Shown here: in pieces, positions 1 through 6,204 of the stretch | How the letters are laid out: each line of letters starts with the position of its first letter | Position numbering within the stretch: position 1 is the first letter of the stretch | Origin: CAYSHJ01 sp964589725 | GTDB lineage: Bacteria; Planctomycetota; Planctomycetia; Planctomycetales; Planctomycetaceae | Assembly (NCBI GenBank): GCA_964589725.1 | Contig: CAZPUJ010000273.1 | Coordinates: 1-7,192, forward strand | Reading direction: 5' to 3' | Length of the DNA stretch: 7,192 nt | The notes under the pieces: model-generated | Seen by the model: only the letters and a program-made list of their open reading frames with translations | Told to the model about the DNA's origin: nothing | Database searches by the model: none | Translations under genes and position numbers: made by a program

Positions 1-1
1 G

Positions 2-733
2 ATCGAGATCACTCCACCGCCGCATTGGGTGCCGCATGACTTGGTCGATCAAGTCGCCAAGCGAGCCGGTTTGCCCACCGAGTTGTCTCTGCTGGATGAA
101 GATCTGACACAGCGAGTCGCTCAGGCGTTCGAGCAACATCCGTGGGTGAAGGGAAACGTTCGTGTGCGAGCATCGGTTCCCGCGCGGTTACAGGTTGATC
201 TGGAATACCGCGAGCCGGTCGCGATGGTTCGCGCAAAGAACGGTTTGTTTCCGATCGACGTCGACGCGATTGTGTTGCCGGCTGCTGATTTTTCGCCGGC
301 TCAAATGGCAAAGTATCCCGTCGTGGAAAACGTTGGCTCGCAGCCGAGCGGTCCGGCAGGGACTCACTGGCGAGACGCCACGGTCCTTGGCGCGGCGCGG
401 CTCGCAGCGCTGCTGAAGACGCATTGGCAGGAGTTCGGCTTGAAGTCGATCCGCGCGCCCGCTCGACCACAGGCGCAGGTCGCGTGGGATGAACTCAGGT
501 TTCAACTCGACACGCCCGGCGGGTCACGCATCATCTGGGGACGGCCGCCCGGCTCGAAACGTCCCGGCGAATTGCCGGCCGAGAAAAAGTTCGAACGGAT
601 GAAATACTATCTGCGACAACATGGACCGTTCGATTCGTCACTCGGCCCGTGCGAGTTCGACATCACTCACTGGTGCGATATTTCTCGCAAACCGATCGCC
701 GAACGAGGCGCTCCCGCGCGACGTCGATCGTGA
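2..733 (+). CDS. FtsQ-like cell-division protein, POTRA domain (5'-partial)
   Basis: This is the C-terminal part of a probable FtsQ/DivIB-type protein. In other bacteria FtsQ is a single-pass membrane protein of the divisome whose periplasmic POTRA and beta domains hold FtsB/FtsL. The reading frame is open from base 2, so the true start and any membrane segment lie upstream; the GTG at 29 has no ribosome site and the codons before it (ITPPPHWVP) continue the domain. Seen directly: a helix ending in HPWVKG near base 137, a beta strand pair leading to REPVAMV near 209, then NGLFPIDVDAIVLP, which matches the POTRA-to-beta-domain transition of FtsQ. A later GGSRIIWGR and an AEKKFERMKYYL helix fit the beta domain. 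The tail is Arg-rich and ends at TGA 731-733. The family call is firm from motif order. The exact divisome role is inferred, since planctomycetes are known to lack FtsZ. Confidence 0.82.
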   Translation: MEITPPPHWVPHDLVDQVAKRAGLPTELSLLDEDLTQRVAQAFEQHPWVKGNVRVRASVPARLQVDLEYREPVAMVRAKNGLFPIDVDAIVLPAADFSPAQMAKYPVVENVGSQPSGPAGTHWRDATVLGAARLAALLKTHWQEFGLKSIRAPARPQAQVAWDELRFQLDTPGGSRIIWGRPPGSKRPGELPAEKKFERMKYYLRQHGPFDSSLGPCEFDITHWCDISRKPIAERGAPARRRS

Positions 734-770
734 TTTCAAATCAGGGCAACCCCTCTTCTTTCGATATCAC

Positions 771-1568
771 CTAGTTCCCTCCGCTCAGGTTGGGCGGCAG
801 TCCCGTCACGTCGCTGTCGAATGATCCGATGGACTTGCCATCCAGGGATCGATCCCAGCGTTTGAGATCAGTGACATCCAGCTGACCGCCCGAACGCAAC
901 ACGGCCGTCGCCAAATCGACGGTGTCGGCGTCGATGCCGCTGTCACGCATGTGCTTGAGTGTCGCGTCGATGTCGTACTTGACGCGACGCAGTTCGATTC
1001 GGCCGTCTTCGATCATGGCGTATGCACAGCGCGGATCGCCGTCTCGTGGTTGACCGACGCTACCGGGGTTGATCACCGTCACGCGGTCCAATTCCAGGCA
1101 GAACGGCATGTGCGAATGCCCGACCAACACCAAGTCGGCGTCGACGCCTTGCAGCCGAGCCTCCCAAGCCTCTCGGTCGTCGCGGAGATATTCGTCGAAT
1201 GGGTCGCGTGGTGTCGCATGCACGAGGTAGAAACGCTGGCCGTCGACGGTGATTCGACGAGTCACCGGCAGCCGCGTCAGATACTTCATGTGCAGAGGAG
1301 TGAGCAGCTTCCAATGCAACGGTCGAGTCGCGGCGGCGAGTCGGTGCAAGCCGTTGTCTTTCTTCACTGGGATATGCTGAGCGACCGCGTGATCGTGATT
1401 GCCACGCACGGACGCCATCGCATGCCGGCGGATCCAATCGACGCAACGGATTGGGTCGGTGCCGTAATCGACCAAATCACCGACGAACAAGCAAACGTCG
1501 AACGATTCCTGAATCGCGGCCAACGCCGGCCAGTTCGAATGGATGTCGGCCAGAACCAAGATCTTCAT
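771..1568 (-). CDS. Calcineurin-like metallophosphoesterase (YfcE/COG0639-type)
   Basis: A 265-residue cytosolic metal-dependent phosphoesterase; no signal peptide or membrane segment is seen. The metal-binding motifs are complete and in order: D8-I-H10 (LADIHSN), G30-D31-LVDYG, G56-N57-H58-D59, H117 (LVHATP) and G150-H151-S152-H153, followed by INPGSVGQPRDGDP (166-179), which is typical of the compact Metallophos_2 group. Such enzymes use two metal ions to hydrolyse phosphomono- or diesters; the substrate cannot be read from sequence. The GNHD form (not GNHE) and GDLVDYG (not GDxVDRG) argue against a true PPP-type protein phosphatase. About 80 residues follow the catalytic core, ending in a Gly/Asp/Ser-rich tail without recognised motif. 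The ATG start (1566-1568) puts the first catalytic Asp at residue 8, as usual in the family; a weak GGAA lies about 10 nt upstream. It converges on the FtsQ-like gene with 37 bp between stops and is transcribed away from the 98-aa gene. Confidence 0.9.
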   Translation of the reverse strand: MKILVLADIHSNWPALAAIQESFDVCLFVGDLVDYGTDPIRCVDWIRRHAMASVRGNHDHAVAQHIPVKKDNGLHRLAAATRPLHWKLLTPLHMKYLTRLPVTRRITVDGQRFYLVHATPRDPFDEYLRDDREAWEARLQGVDADLVLVGHSHMPFCLELDRVTVINPGSVGQPRDGDPRCAYAMIEDGRIELRRVKYDIDATLKHMRDSGIDADTVDLATAVLRSGGQLDVTDLKRWDRSLDGKSIGSFDSDVTGLPPNLSGGN

Positions 1569-1618
1569 ATGCGTTGTTCCGCGACTGCCTGCGAAGGATG
1601 CACATTGAAAATTGGCAT

Positions 1619-1639
1619 TTGCGAATCTTCAATTCGCAA
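1619..1639. repeat. 8-bp inverted repeat in divergent intergenic region
   Basis: TTGCGAAT (1619-1626) and ATTCGCAA (1632-1639) are perfect reverse complements around a 5-nt centre. The element lies about 50 bp upstream of the phosphoesterase start and about 55 bp upstream of the -35 box of the rightward promoter. It could be a regulator-binding site or a small hairpin in the phosphoesterase leader. There is no U-tract, so it is not a terminator. Chance occurrence is possible for an 8-bp arm. Confidence 0.35.
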
Positions 1640-1692
1640 CGGGAGATATCAACATTCGGCGTGACCTTTAACACCCCTTCAGAAAGCCCCGC

Positions 1693-1722
1693 TTGACTGG
1701 CTGCATTCTAACTCGGTCTAAT
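1693..1722 (+). promoter_or_regulatory. Sigma-70-type promoter for the 98-aa gene
   Basis: A -35 box TTGACT (1693-1698) and a -10 box TCTAAT (1717-1722) each differ from consensus by one base and are 18 bp apart. Transcription would begin near 1729, giving a leader of about 40 nt before the GTG start at 1768. This is the clearest promoter in the window and suggests housekeeping-sigma expression of the 98-aa gene, and perhaps of the kinase behind it. It is judged by pattern only. Confidence 0.65.
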
Positions 1723-1755
1723 CTGTGAGCCTACGGATCGTCCATTGACCAATCC

Positions 1756-1760
1756 AGGAG
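1756..1760 (+). promoter_or_regulatory. Ribosome binding site fixing the GTG start of the 98-aa gene
   Basis: AGGAG sits 7 nt before the GTG at 1768. This is a full Shine-Dalgarno core at ideal spacing and decides the non-ATG start. Confidence 0.8.
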
Positions 1761-1767
1761 CAACGCG

Positions 1768-2064
1768 GTGGCGCAGCGACCGGTCGGACAACAGACTTTG
1801 CGCGAACAATTCACACACGCCGAGCAGCTTGCGAAGGAGCTGGTTGATCATCTCGAACATAATCTGTTGCCGAAAATCCACGACTTGAAAAAACTGGCGC
1901 AATCCGACCTCAAGGACGAAGTGGAAGTCGAAGACGTTACGGTGCGGAATCAGGCCGCGAACATCTTGGAAAGCACTCGTTTCGCCGGTGAGATTGGTGA
2001 CAAAATGACGACCTACTTCACATCCATTAACAATTCCGTCGCGCGAATCATCGGTCCTCAATGA
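1768..2064 (+). CDS. 98-aa helical protein of unknown function
   Basis: I do not recognise this family. The 98-residue product has no signal peptide, membrane segment or Cys. Residues 9-45 (from QQTLREQF to KKLAQ) have spaced Leu/Ala/Val positions (L11, F15, A18, L21/A22, L25, L29, L33) expected of an amphipathic helix or short coiled coil. An acidic turn (DLKDEVEVEDV, about 47-57) and a second helical stretch rich in Asn, Thr and Phe follow, ending IIGPQ. A helical hairpin that oligomerises or binds a partner is plausible but not shown. The GTG start is supported by AGGAG at 7-nt spacing and an upstream consensus-like promoter, so it is very likely a real gene. The kinase gene follows on the same strand; a 4-nt ATGA overlap exists with the longest possible kinase frame, though I prefer a later kinase start. 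Co-transcription with the kinase is possible. Confidence 0.8.
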   Translation: MAQRPVGQQTLREQFTHAEQLAKELVDHLEHNLLPKIHDLKKLAQSDLKDEVEVEDVTVRNQAANILESTRFAGEIGDKMTTYFTSINNSVARIIGPQ

Positions 2065-2066
2065 GC

Positions 2067-2094
2067 CGTTCCGCGAAGCGTTTTTCGCGGAATG
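2067..2094 (+). other. Strong hairpin just after the 98-aa gene
   Basis: TTCCGCGAA (2069-2077) and TTCGCGGAA (2084-2092) form a perfect 9-bp stem with a 6-nt loop (GCGTTT); a G-U pair and a C-G pair extend it to 11 bp. It begins 2 bp after the stop codon of the 98-aa gene, where a terminator or 3'-end stabilising structure would be expected. The Us are mostly in the loop; the next T-run (2107-2111) is more than a dozen bases after the stem, so it is not a textbook intrinsic terminator. It may attenuate read-through into the kinase or protect the mRNA 3' end. Its presence argues against translation from the ATG at 2061. Confidence 0.55.
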
Positions 2095-2110
2095 CGACTC
2101 ATCCGATTTT

Positions 2111-2116
2111 TATAAC
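2111..2116 (+). promoter_or_regulatory. Possible -10 box upstream of the kinase
   Basis: TATAAC in the A/T-rich patch GATTTTTATAACACG matches the -10 consensus at five of six positions. No -35-like hexamer lies 16-18 bp upstream, where the end of the hairpin sits. If used, it would give the kinase its own promoter and a leader of about 100 nt before ATG 2223. This is a weak call. Confidence 0.28.
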
Positions 2117-2222
2117 ACGTCTCCAGTTCGGTTTCGAACAAACAGGATGTCTCCCGTGGGGAGGGTGCTTGTGTCCGTGCTGTGGAACGGCCGAGTCACC
2201 TTTTCATTTCGAGCGCCAAGAT

Positions 2223-5057
2223 ATGGATCAACCTCGCTCAGATTCCAGCATCACGCCAACACCGCCTACGGTCGCTTATCGTCCGCCGCGCGTGGGTGGC
2301 GGCGCGGAAACGGTGATCAACCCCGAACGCCGCGGGACCGCGATGCCGTCGGCCGTGGGAGTCTCCTTGCCCACGTCGTCGGCGTGGCATCGGCTGTTTC
2401 CGTCGGAAGCGGACTTGCAAGAACCTCTGCAAGTCCCCACCGCAACTGGATTGGAGCTGGGTCACTTCCTGATCGAGGAGCGGATCGGGGCGGGCGGCAT
2501 GGGTGCCGTGTTCCGCGCGACCGACACGCGTCTGCAACGCGCGATCGCGCTCAAGATTTTGGCTCCCAGTCTGTCGCGAGACGCCGCCGCTGTGCAGCGG
2601 TTTCGAAATGAGGCGCGCGCCGCCGCGCAGCTTGATCACGAAAACATCGCGCGCGTGTTTTTCATCGGCGAGGATCAAGGGCTGCACTTCATCGCCTTTG
2701 AGTTCATCACCGGCGTCAATCTGCGGAACCTAATTCGCGAACGTGGCCGCATCCAGCCGGATGTGGCCGTGAATTACGTGTTGCAAATCGCTTCGGCGTT
2801 GCGGCACACTTCGGCCAATGGCGTCGTGCATCGAGACGTCAAGCCGTCCAATATCATCATCACGCCGTCCGGCCGAGCGAAGTTGGTCGACTTGGGACTG
2901 GCTCGCAAGGAAAGCCCGGAGTCCGCTCACGAGCTAACGCTGGCCGGCACGACGCTGGGCACGTTCGATTACATCTCACCCGAGCAAGCGAAAGACCCGC
3001 GCAATGTGGATGTGCGCAGCGACATCTACTCGCTGGGTTGCACAATGTATCACATGCTCACCGGCGAGCCGCCATACCCGGACGGGACGGTGTTGAAGAA
3101 ACTGCTCGATCATCAAAGCGGCGAACCGCCCGATCCGGCGAAGAAGAATCGCCGTGTGTCGGACGAGTTGTCATCGATCGTCCGTCGGATGATGGCCAGC
3201 GACCCCAAGCGGCGGTATCAGACGCCCGATCAATTGATCCGCGACCTGATGCTGGTCGCTGGTTCGTTGGGCCTGCGTGGCATCAACCCCGAAGGTCTGA
3301 TTTGGCTGTCGTCGCAGCGTTCGATGTCGGACTTCTGGCGACAAAACGCCGGCGTGCTGGCGATGGGTGCTTTGTTGGTGCTGATTGTCGTGGGACTGCG
3401 GCAGTACCCAAAGTTTGGCACGGACTCGTCGGATGGGCTGCCGCGATCGGTCGCTTCCAACAGAAATTTGACCGGCGCCCAATCCACGCCGAATGCGGTT
3501 CGGACTAAGACCGGTAACGATGATCCATCCCGCACGGCTGATTCGTCAGCCACATCCAAGCGGACATCGTCCAACGACAACGCTCACGCACCTGATCGGC
3601 CCAACGGTTCTCGCTCGGTTGTCGCGGAAGGTGACGGAGCGTCGATTCCATCACAGCGGTTGTTCCCGAGTTTCCCGGATGACGTGTTGAGTCATCCTGA
3701 CGTGCGGCCGTTGAGCACTCAGGTACATCCTGTCGAACTGCCTCCCAATCGGCCTTCCGACAAGCCGGCGACTGCGGAGTCTGTCGCCACGCGGACCGAC
3801 ACGTCGGCGACGGTTCGCTCGACGAATACCATCTCCACCGGCGACGTTTCGCGCGATAGCGATACGACGACCGACAAAACCCCCACGGCGGCCGATGAGA
3901 CGGCGGGTGTGTTTGTGCTGGCAACGGACGGCTCGCCAGCGAAACGGTTCCCGACGTTGGAAGCGGCCTGTGCGGCGGTCGCCGACGGCAGCGCGATCGA
4001 ACTGAGGTACCATGGTCGGCGGGTCGAGAAGCCGTTTCGGCTGAGCAAAAAGAATCTGACAATTCGCGCCGGGAAAGGCTTTCGTCCGGTGGTCGAGTTC
4101 AGTCCAAGCAACACGTCGTCCGACGCGCATCTGCGGTTGATCAGCGTGTCGAGCGGTCCGGTGCAAATCGCGAACGTCGTGTTTGAGGTCACCGTGCCGG
4201 CGTTCTTCGCCATCGACCGCATCAGCTTGTTCAGCGTGGATCGGTCCGAGCAACTGCGGCTGCAAGGAGTCACGATCACGTTGAACAATCCGGGGCAACG
4301 ACCGACCGCGCTGTTCGACCTCTCCAGCGAACCGGGACAAATGCTGGACATGAAAATGAGCACCAGCGGCATGCCCAAAGATCCGCTCAAAATCGAACTG
4401 ACCGAATGCTTCGTACGCGGCAACGGCGATTTGTTCCACGTGCGAAACACGAAACCGGGACGGCTGTCGCTGCGTGACTCGGCGGTCACGTTGGACGGCA
4501 CGCTGCTGCGCGTCGAAGGGCACTCGGAGAAGCCGGCGGAAACCACGCGAATCGAACTGGAGTTGGATCACGTCACGGGTGTGTTCGGTCAAAGCCTTGT
4601 GCGGCTGGACAGCGGCGAGCTGCCACGCGAACTGCCGCCAGTCAGAGTGAACGCTCGCAACAACGTGCTGATCGCGAACAGCGGCGGTTCATTGCTCGCG
4701 ATGTCGGGAAACACCAACGACGCCGACTTCCGCAACCTGTTTCAGTGGTCCGGTGAAAAGAATTTCTACGACCGCTGTCAAGTGTTTTGGTCGTTCGCGT
4801 CTGGGGCCGAGTCTTTGGGCTTCGACGACTGGAAGGCCCGCTGGGGCACGAGCGGCGACGTCGGTTCGTCCAACGACAAACTGATTTGGCTGGGCGAACG
4901 AACAGGCATGGCGCATACGACGGTCGAGTCGTTGACTCTGGACCGCAACACGGACTCCAGCAATCCCGCGATCGCCGCCGCCACCGACGGCAGTGACGCG
5001 GGAGTCGACGTCTCGCGTTTGCCGCGCCTTGTCGAGGACGAACCTCGCGGCGAATGA
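2223..5057 (+). CDS. Membrane Ser/Thr protein kinase with beta-helix-like ectodomain
   Basis: PknB-type (Hanks) kinase, 944 residues from ATG 2223. After a Pro/Ser/Thr-rich N-terminal 75 residues, the kinase domain (about 80-345) has the Gly loop IGAGGMGAV (88-96), Lys111 (ALK), helix-C Glu130, HRDVKPSN (203-210; catalytic D205, K207, N210), DLG instead of DFG (223-225) and SPE (252-254), so it should be active. A hydrophobic segment (about 376-392) anchors it, kinase inside. A Ser/Thr/Asp-rich, probably disordered linker (400-560) leads to a region (about 563-890) with repeating short strands (ELRYHGRRVEKPFRL, NLTIRAGKGFRPVVEF) like the pectate-lyase-type beta helices seen on planctomycete kinases. 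This is the presumed sensor; the ligand is unknown. Start choice: ATG 2061 would add 54 residues (998 total) but crosses a strong hairpin and has no ribosome site; TTG 2169 has a GGAGG 4 nt away; ATG 2223 has only a weak site. The 3' end converges on the lipoprotein gene, 17 bp apart. Confidence 0.9.
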   Translation: MDQPRSDSSITPTPPTVAYRPPRVGGGAETVINPERRGTAMPSAVGVSLPTSSAWHRLFPSEADLQEPLQVPTATGLELGHFLIEERIGAGGMGAVFRATDTRLQRAIALKILAPSLSRDAAAVQRFRNEARAAAQLDHENIARVFFIGEDQGLHFIAFEFITGVNLRNLIRERGRIQPDVAVNYVLQIASALRHTSANGVVHRDVKPSNIIITPSGRAKLVDLGLARKESPESAHELTLAGTTLGTFDYISPEQAKDPRNVDVRSDIYSLGCTMYHMLTGEPPYPDGTVLKKLLDHQSGEPPDPAKKNRRVSDELSSIVRRMMASDPKRRYQTPDQLIRDLMLVAGSLGLRGINPEGLIWLSSQRSMSDFWRQNAGVLAMGALLVLIVVGLRQYPKFGTDSSDGLPRSVASNRNLTGAQSTPNAVRTKTGNDDPSRTADSSATSKRTSSNDNAHAPDRPNGSRSVVAEGDGASIPSQRLFPSFPDDVLSHPDVRPLSTQVHPVELPPNRPSDKPATAESVATRTDTSATVRSTNTISTGDVSRDSDTTTDKTPTAADETAGVFVLATDGSPAKRFPTLEAACAAVADGSAIELRYHGRRVEKPFRLSKKNLTIRAGKGFRPVVEFSPSNTSSDAHLRLISVSSGPVQIANVVFEVTVPAFFAIDRISLFSVDRSEQLRLQGVTITLNNPGQRPTALFDLSSEPGQMLDMKMSTSGMPKDPLKIELTECFVRGNGDLFHVRNTKPGRLSLRDSAVTLDGTLLRVEGHSEKPAETTRIELELDHVTGVFGQSLVRLDSGELPRELPPVRVNARNNVLIANSGGSLLAMSGNTNDADFRNLFQWSGEKNFYDRCQVFWSFASGAESLGFDDWKARWGTSGDVGSSNDKLIWLGERTGMAHTTVESLTLDRNTDSSNPAIAAATDGSDAGVDVSRLPRLVEDEPRGE

Positions 5058-5074
5058 TCGCGCGGGCCACGTCG

Positions 5075-5905
5075 TCAAAACCCGGTCGCGGCAGGTTTGT
5101 CGGATTTCTTTTTCGGGGGCTGGCTGGGGACTTTCATCGTTTCCAGCGTGTGCTTGAGCCGCTCTTCGATTTTGTCGCGCGGGTCGATGGCTCGCGGGAG
5201 TATCAGCAACAGGGCGATCTGCACGTCCTTGGCCTCGAATTTATAGAACAAGGCGTCGACGGACGGATTGGGTTCCGGCTCCTCGATGCGGATCGAGTCG
5301 ATCTTCTTCTTCGGAACGTACGGCGAGAATCCGCGCATTGATTCCCAATTCCACGGGCTGTCGGCTGAATCGGCCACGACGCGGAACGTATTGGCCAACA
5401 TATTGGCCAAGTCATCGAGATATCGCGTGGGTTCGACTTCGTTGTCAGTTTGCTTGGCGATCCAACGTTCGAGGTTTCCCAGCAGGTGCAGGTACGCGAT
5501 TCCTTCGGCCGAGCCTGATTGTCCGGGGTTTTCGACGCGCACGTTCCCTTTCCACGTCGCCAGCAGGCCCTCAAGGTGGACGCCTGGAAAATGGCCCAAC
5601 ACGGTGGGGTCTTCACCCTGTGGTGGCGGCTCGGCGTCTGCTTGGCCTTCCGCCGGCGCCGCAGGGGGCGCGATGTACACGAACGGTTTCGGCACGCGAA
5701 TCTCGACATCCTGGATTTGCCGCCGCGTCGGGTCCAATGCCAGGTTCACTCGTTCGAGGTACTCAAAATACGCCTTGGTTTCTCTCAGACGTGCCTCGTA
5801 TTTGTCGTAGCCGCAGCCCGACGCGAGCAACACCGTGCCGGTGGTGGCCAGAAACGCTCGACGGGGAAGCAAAGGCGAGCCGTCCACCGCGGGGTGCTGC
5901 GACAT
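5075..5905 (-). CDS. Putative Tat-exported lipoprotein, unknown function
   Basis: A 276-residue protein of unrecognised family. The N-terminus is a twin-arginine-type lipoprotein signal: PRRAFLA (14-20, R15-R16), a hydrophobic run (ATTGTVLL) and a lipobox LASGC with the lipidated Cys at 31. It should therefore be anchored in an envelope membrane. Behind the Cys come a charged helix (YDKYEARLRETKAYFEYLERV), a short strand segment ending KPFVYI, a Pro/Ala/Glu-rich stretch (79-100), a mixed globular part with LHLLGNLERWIAK and LANMLANTF, and a Lys/Pro-rich tail (PPKKKSDK). No catalytic motif is visible. Start choice: a GTG at 5951-5953 would add 16 residues (to 292), but ATG 5903-5905 puts the twin arginines 14 residues in, the normal signal length; neither has a strong ribosome site. 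It is convergent with the kinase and divergent from tsaB. A role as an assembly or structural lipoprotein is possible but not shown. Confidence 0.78.
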   Translation of the reverse strand: MSQHPAVDGSPLLPRRAFLATTGTVLLASGCGYDKYEARLRETKAYFEYLERVNLALDPTRRQIQDVEIRVPKPFVYIAPPAAPAEGQADAEPPPQGEDPTVLGHFPGVHLEGLLATWKGNVRVENPGQSGSAEGIAYLHLLGNLERWIAKQTDNEVEPTRYLDDLANMLANTFRVVADSADSPWNWESMRGFSPYVPKKKIDSIRIEEPEPNPSVDALFYKFEAKDVQIALLLILPRAIDPRDKIEERLKHTLETMKVPSQPPKKKSDKPAATGF

Positions 5906-6064
5906 GCTGAACTCATTGATGGAGTCGGTGATCTTTCGCCGACTTCGAGTCACGACCGAACTACTGTTTCGCGATCGACGCGTGTCGACGGGTGACCGCG
6001 ATTGTGCGGCGGTCGCAAGGGAGCGTCAACCATCGGCCGACAACTTTCCGCCTGGTGTTTCGAT

Positions 6065-6129
6065 ACACTAACCCGATAACGTCAGCGGGGTCGGACCCTG
6101 CCTGCCTCGTTGACGCCGCGGGTTAGTGT
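6065..6129. repeat. REP-like inverted repeat pair (imperfect palindrome, 65 nt)
   Basis: ACACTAACCCG (6065-6075) is matched by its perfect reverse complement at 6119-6129. Inside these arms, 6081-6091 pairs with 6104-6114 with three G-U pairs, leaving a 12-nt loop and a small asymmetric internal loop (ATAAC against GCCG). Read outward to inward, both arms give the same order: ACACTAACCCG, a 4-5 nt variable spacer, then GTCARCGRGG. This means two inverted copies of one unit of about 26 nt rather than a simple terminator. It sits alone in the intergenic space between the lipoprotein and tsaB, about 75 nt before tsaB. The pattern resembles REP/BIME elements, and similar CTAACCCG..GTCAGCGAGG words are, from memory, scattered through planctomycete genomes. 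No second copy is in this window. Confidence 0.65.
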
Positions 6130-6193
6130 GAGATTCGGGAAAATCTTTTCGGTCCCGTTCTTTATCTTATCGCCAAGAACTCGACGACTGTTC

Positions 6194-6197
6194 GGAG
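6194..6197 (+). promoter_or_regulatory. Ribosome binding site deciding the tsaB start
   Basis: GGAG lies 4 nt before the GTG at 6202 and 7 nt before a second, in-frame GTG at 6205. Spacing favours the second GTG, which gives the N-terminus MSFLTLGVETS, typical for the family. Confidence 0.6.
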
Positions 6198-6204
6198 ACG
6201 CGTG

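Noticed and set aside
731..743. Palindrome TGATTTCAAATCA over the FtsQ-like stop codon as a terminator
   Set aside because: The symmetric centre is a single base, so it cannot form a hairpin, and the arms are A/T-rich with no U-tract.
951..1664. Long plus-strand frame opposite the phosphoesterase
   Set aside because: It is antisense to a gene with complete catalytic motifs, has no ribosome site and no recognisable domain; it is a codon-bias shadow.
3651..4592. 313-codon minus-strand frame opposite the kinase ectodomain
   Set aside because: The composition is Arg/Gln/Asp-rich, typical of an antisense shadow in GC-rich DNA, and a second overlapping minus-strand frame (3719-4546) is equally open. 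The plus-strand protein is coherent throughout.
771..5057. A kinase-phosphatase signalling pair (phosphoesterase at 771-1568 with the kinase)
   Set aside because: The phosphoesterase has GNHD and GDLVDYG rather than the PPP protein-phosphatase signatures, is on the opposite strand, and is separated by another gene. Closeness alone does not support a shared role.
5389..5410. Direct repeat TATTGGCCAA, 12 bp apart, inside the lipoprotein gene
   Set aside because: It only encodes the adjacent LAN-x-LAN residues in a helix and has two copies; no sign of a tandem-repeat array.
5268..5995. Plus-strand frames opposite the lipoprotein gene
   Set aside because: Three overlapping frames in this stretch are all open by base composition; only the minus-strand frame has a signal peptide and lipobox.
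6139..6170. Promoter for tsaB around TATCTT (6163-6168)
   Set aside because: The -10 match is modest and the place of the -35 holds AAAATC; not good enough to report as a feature.
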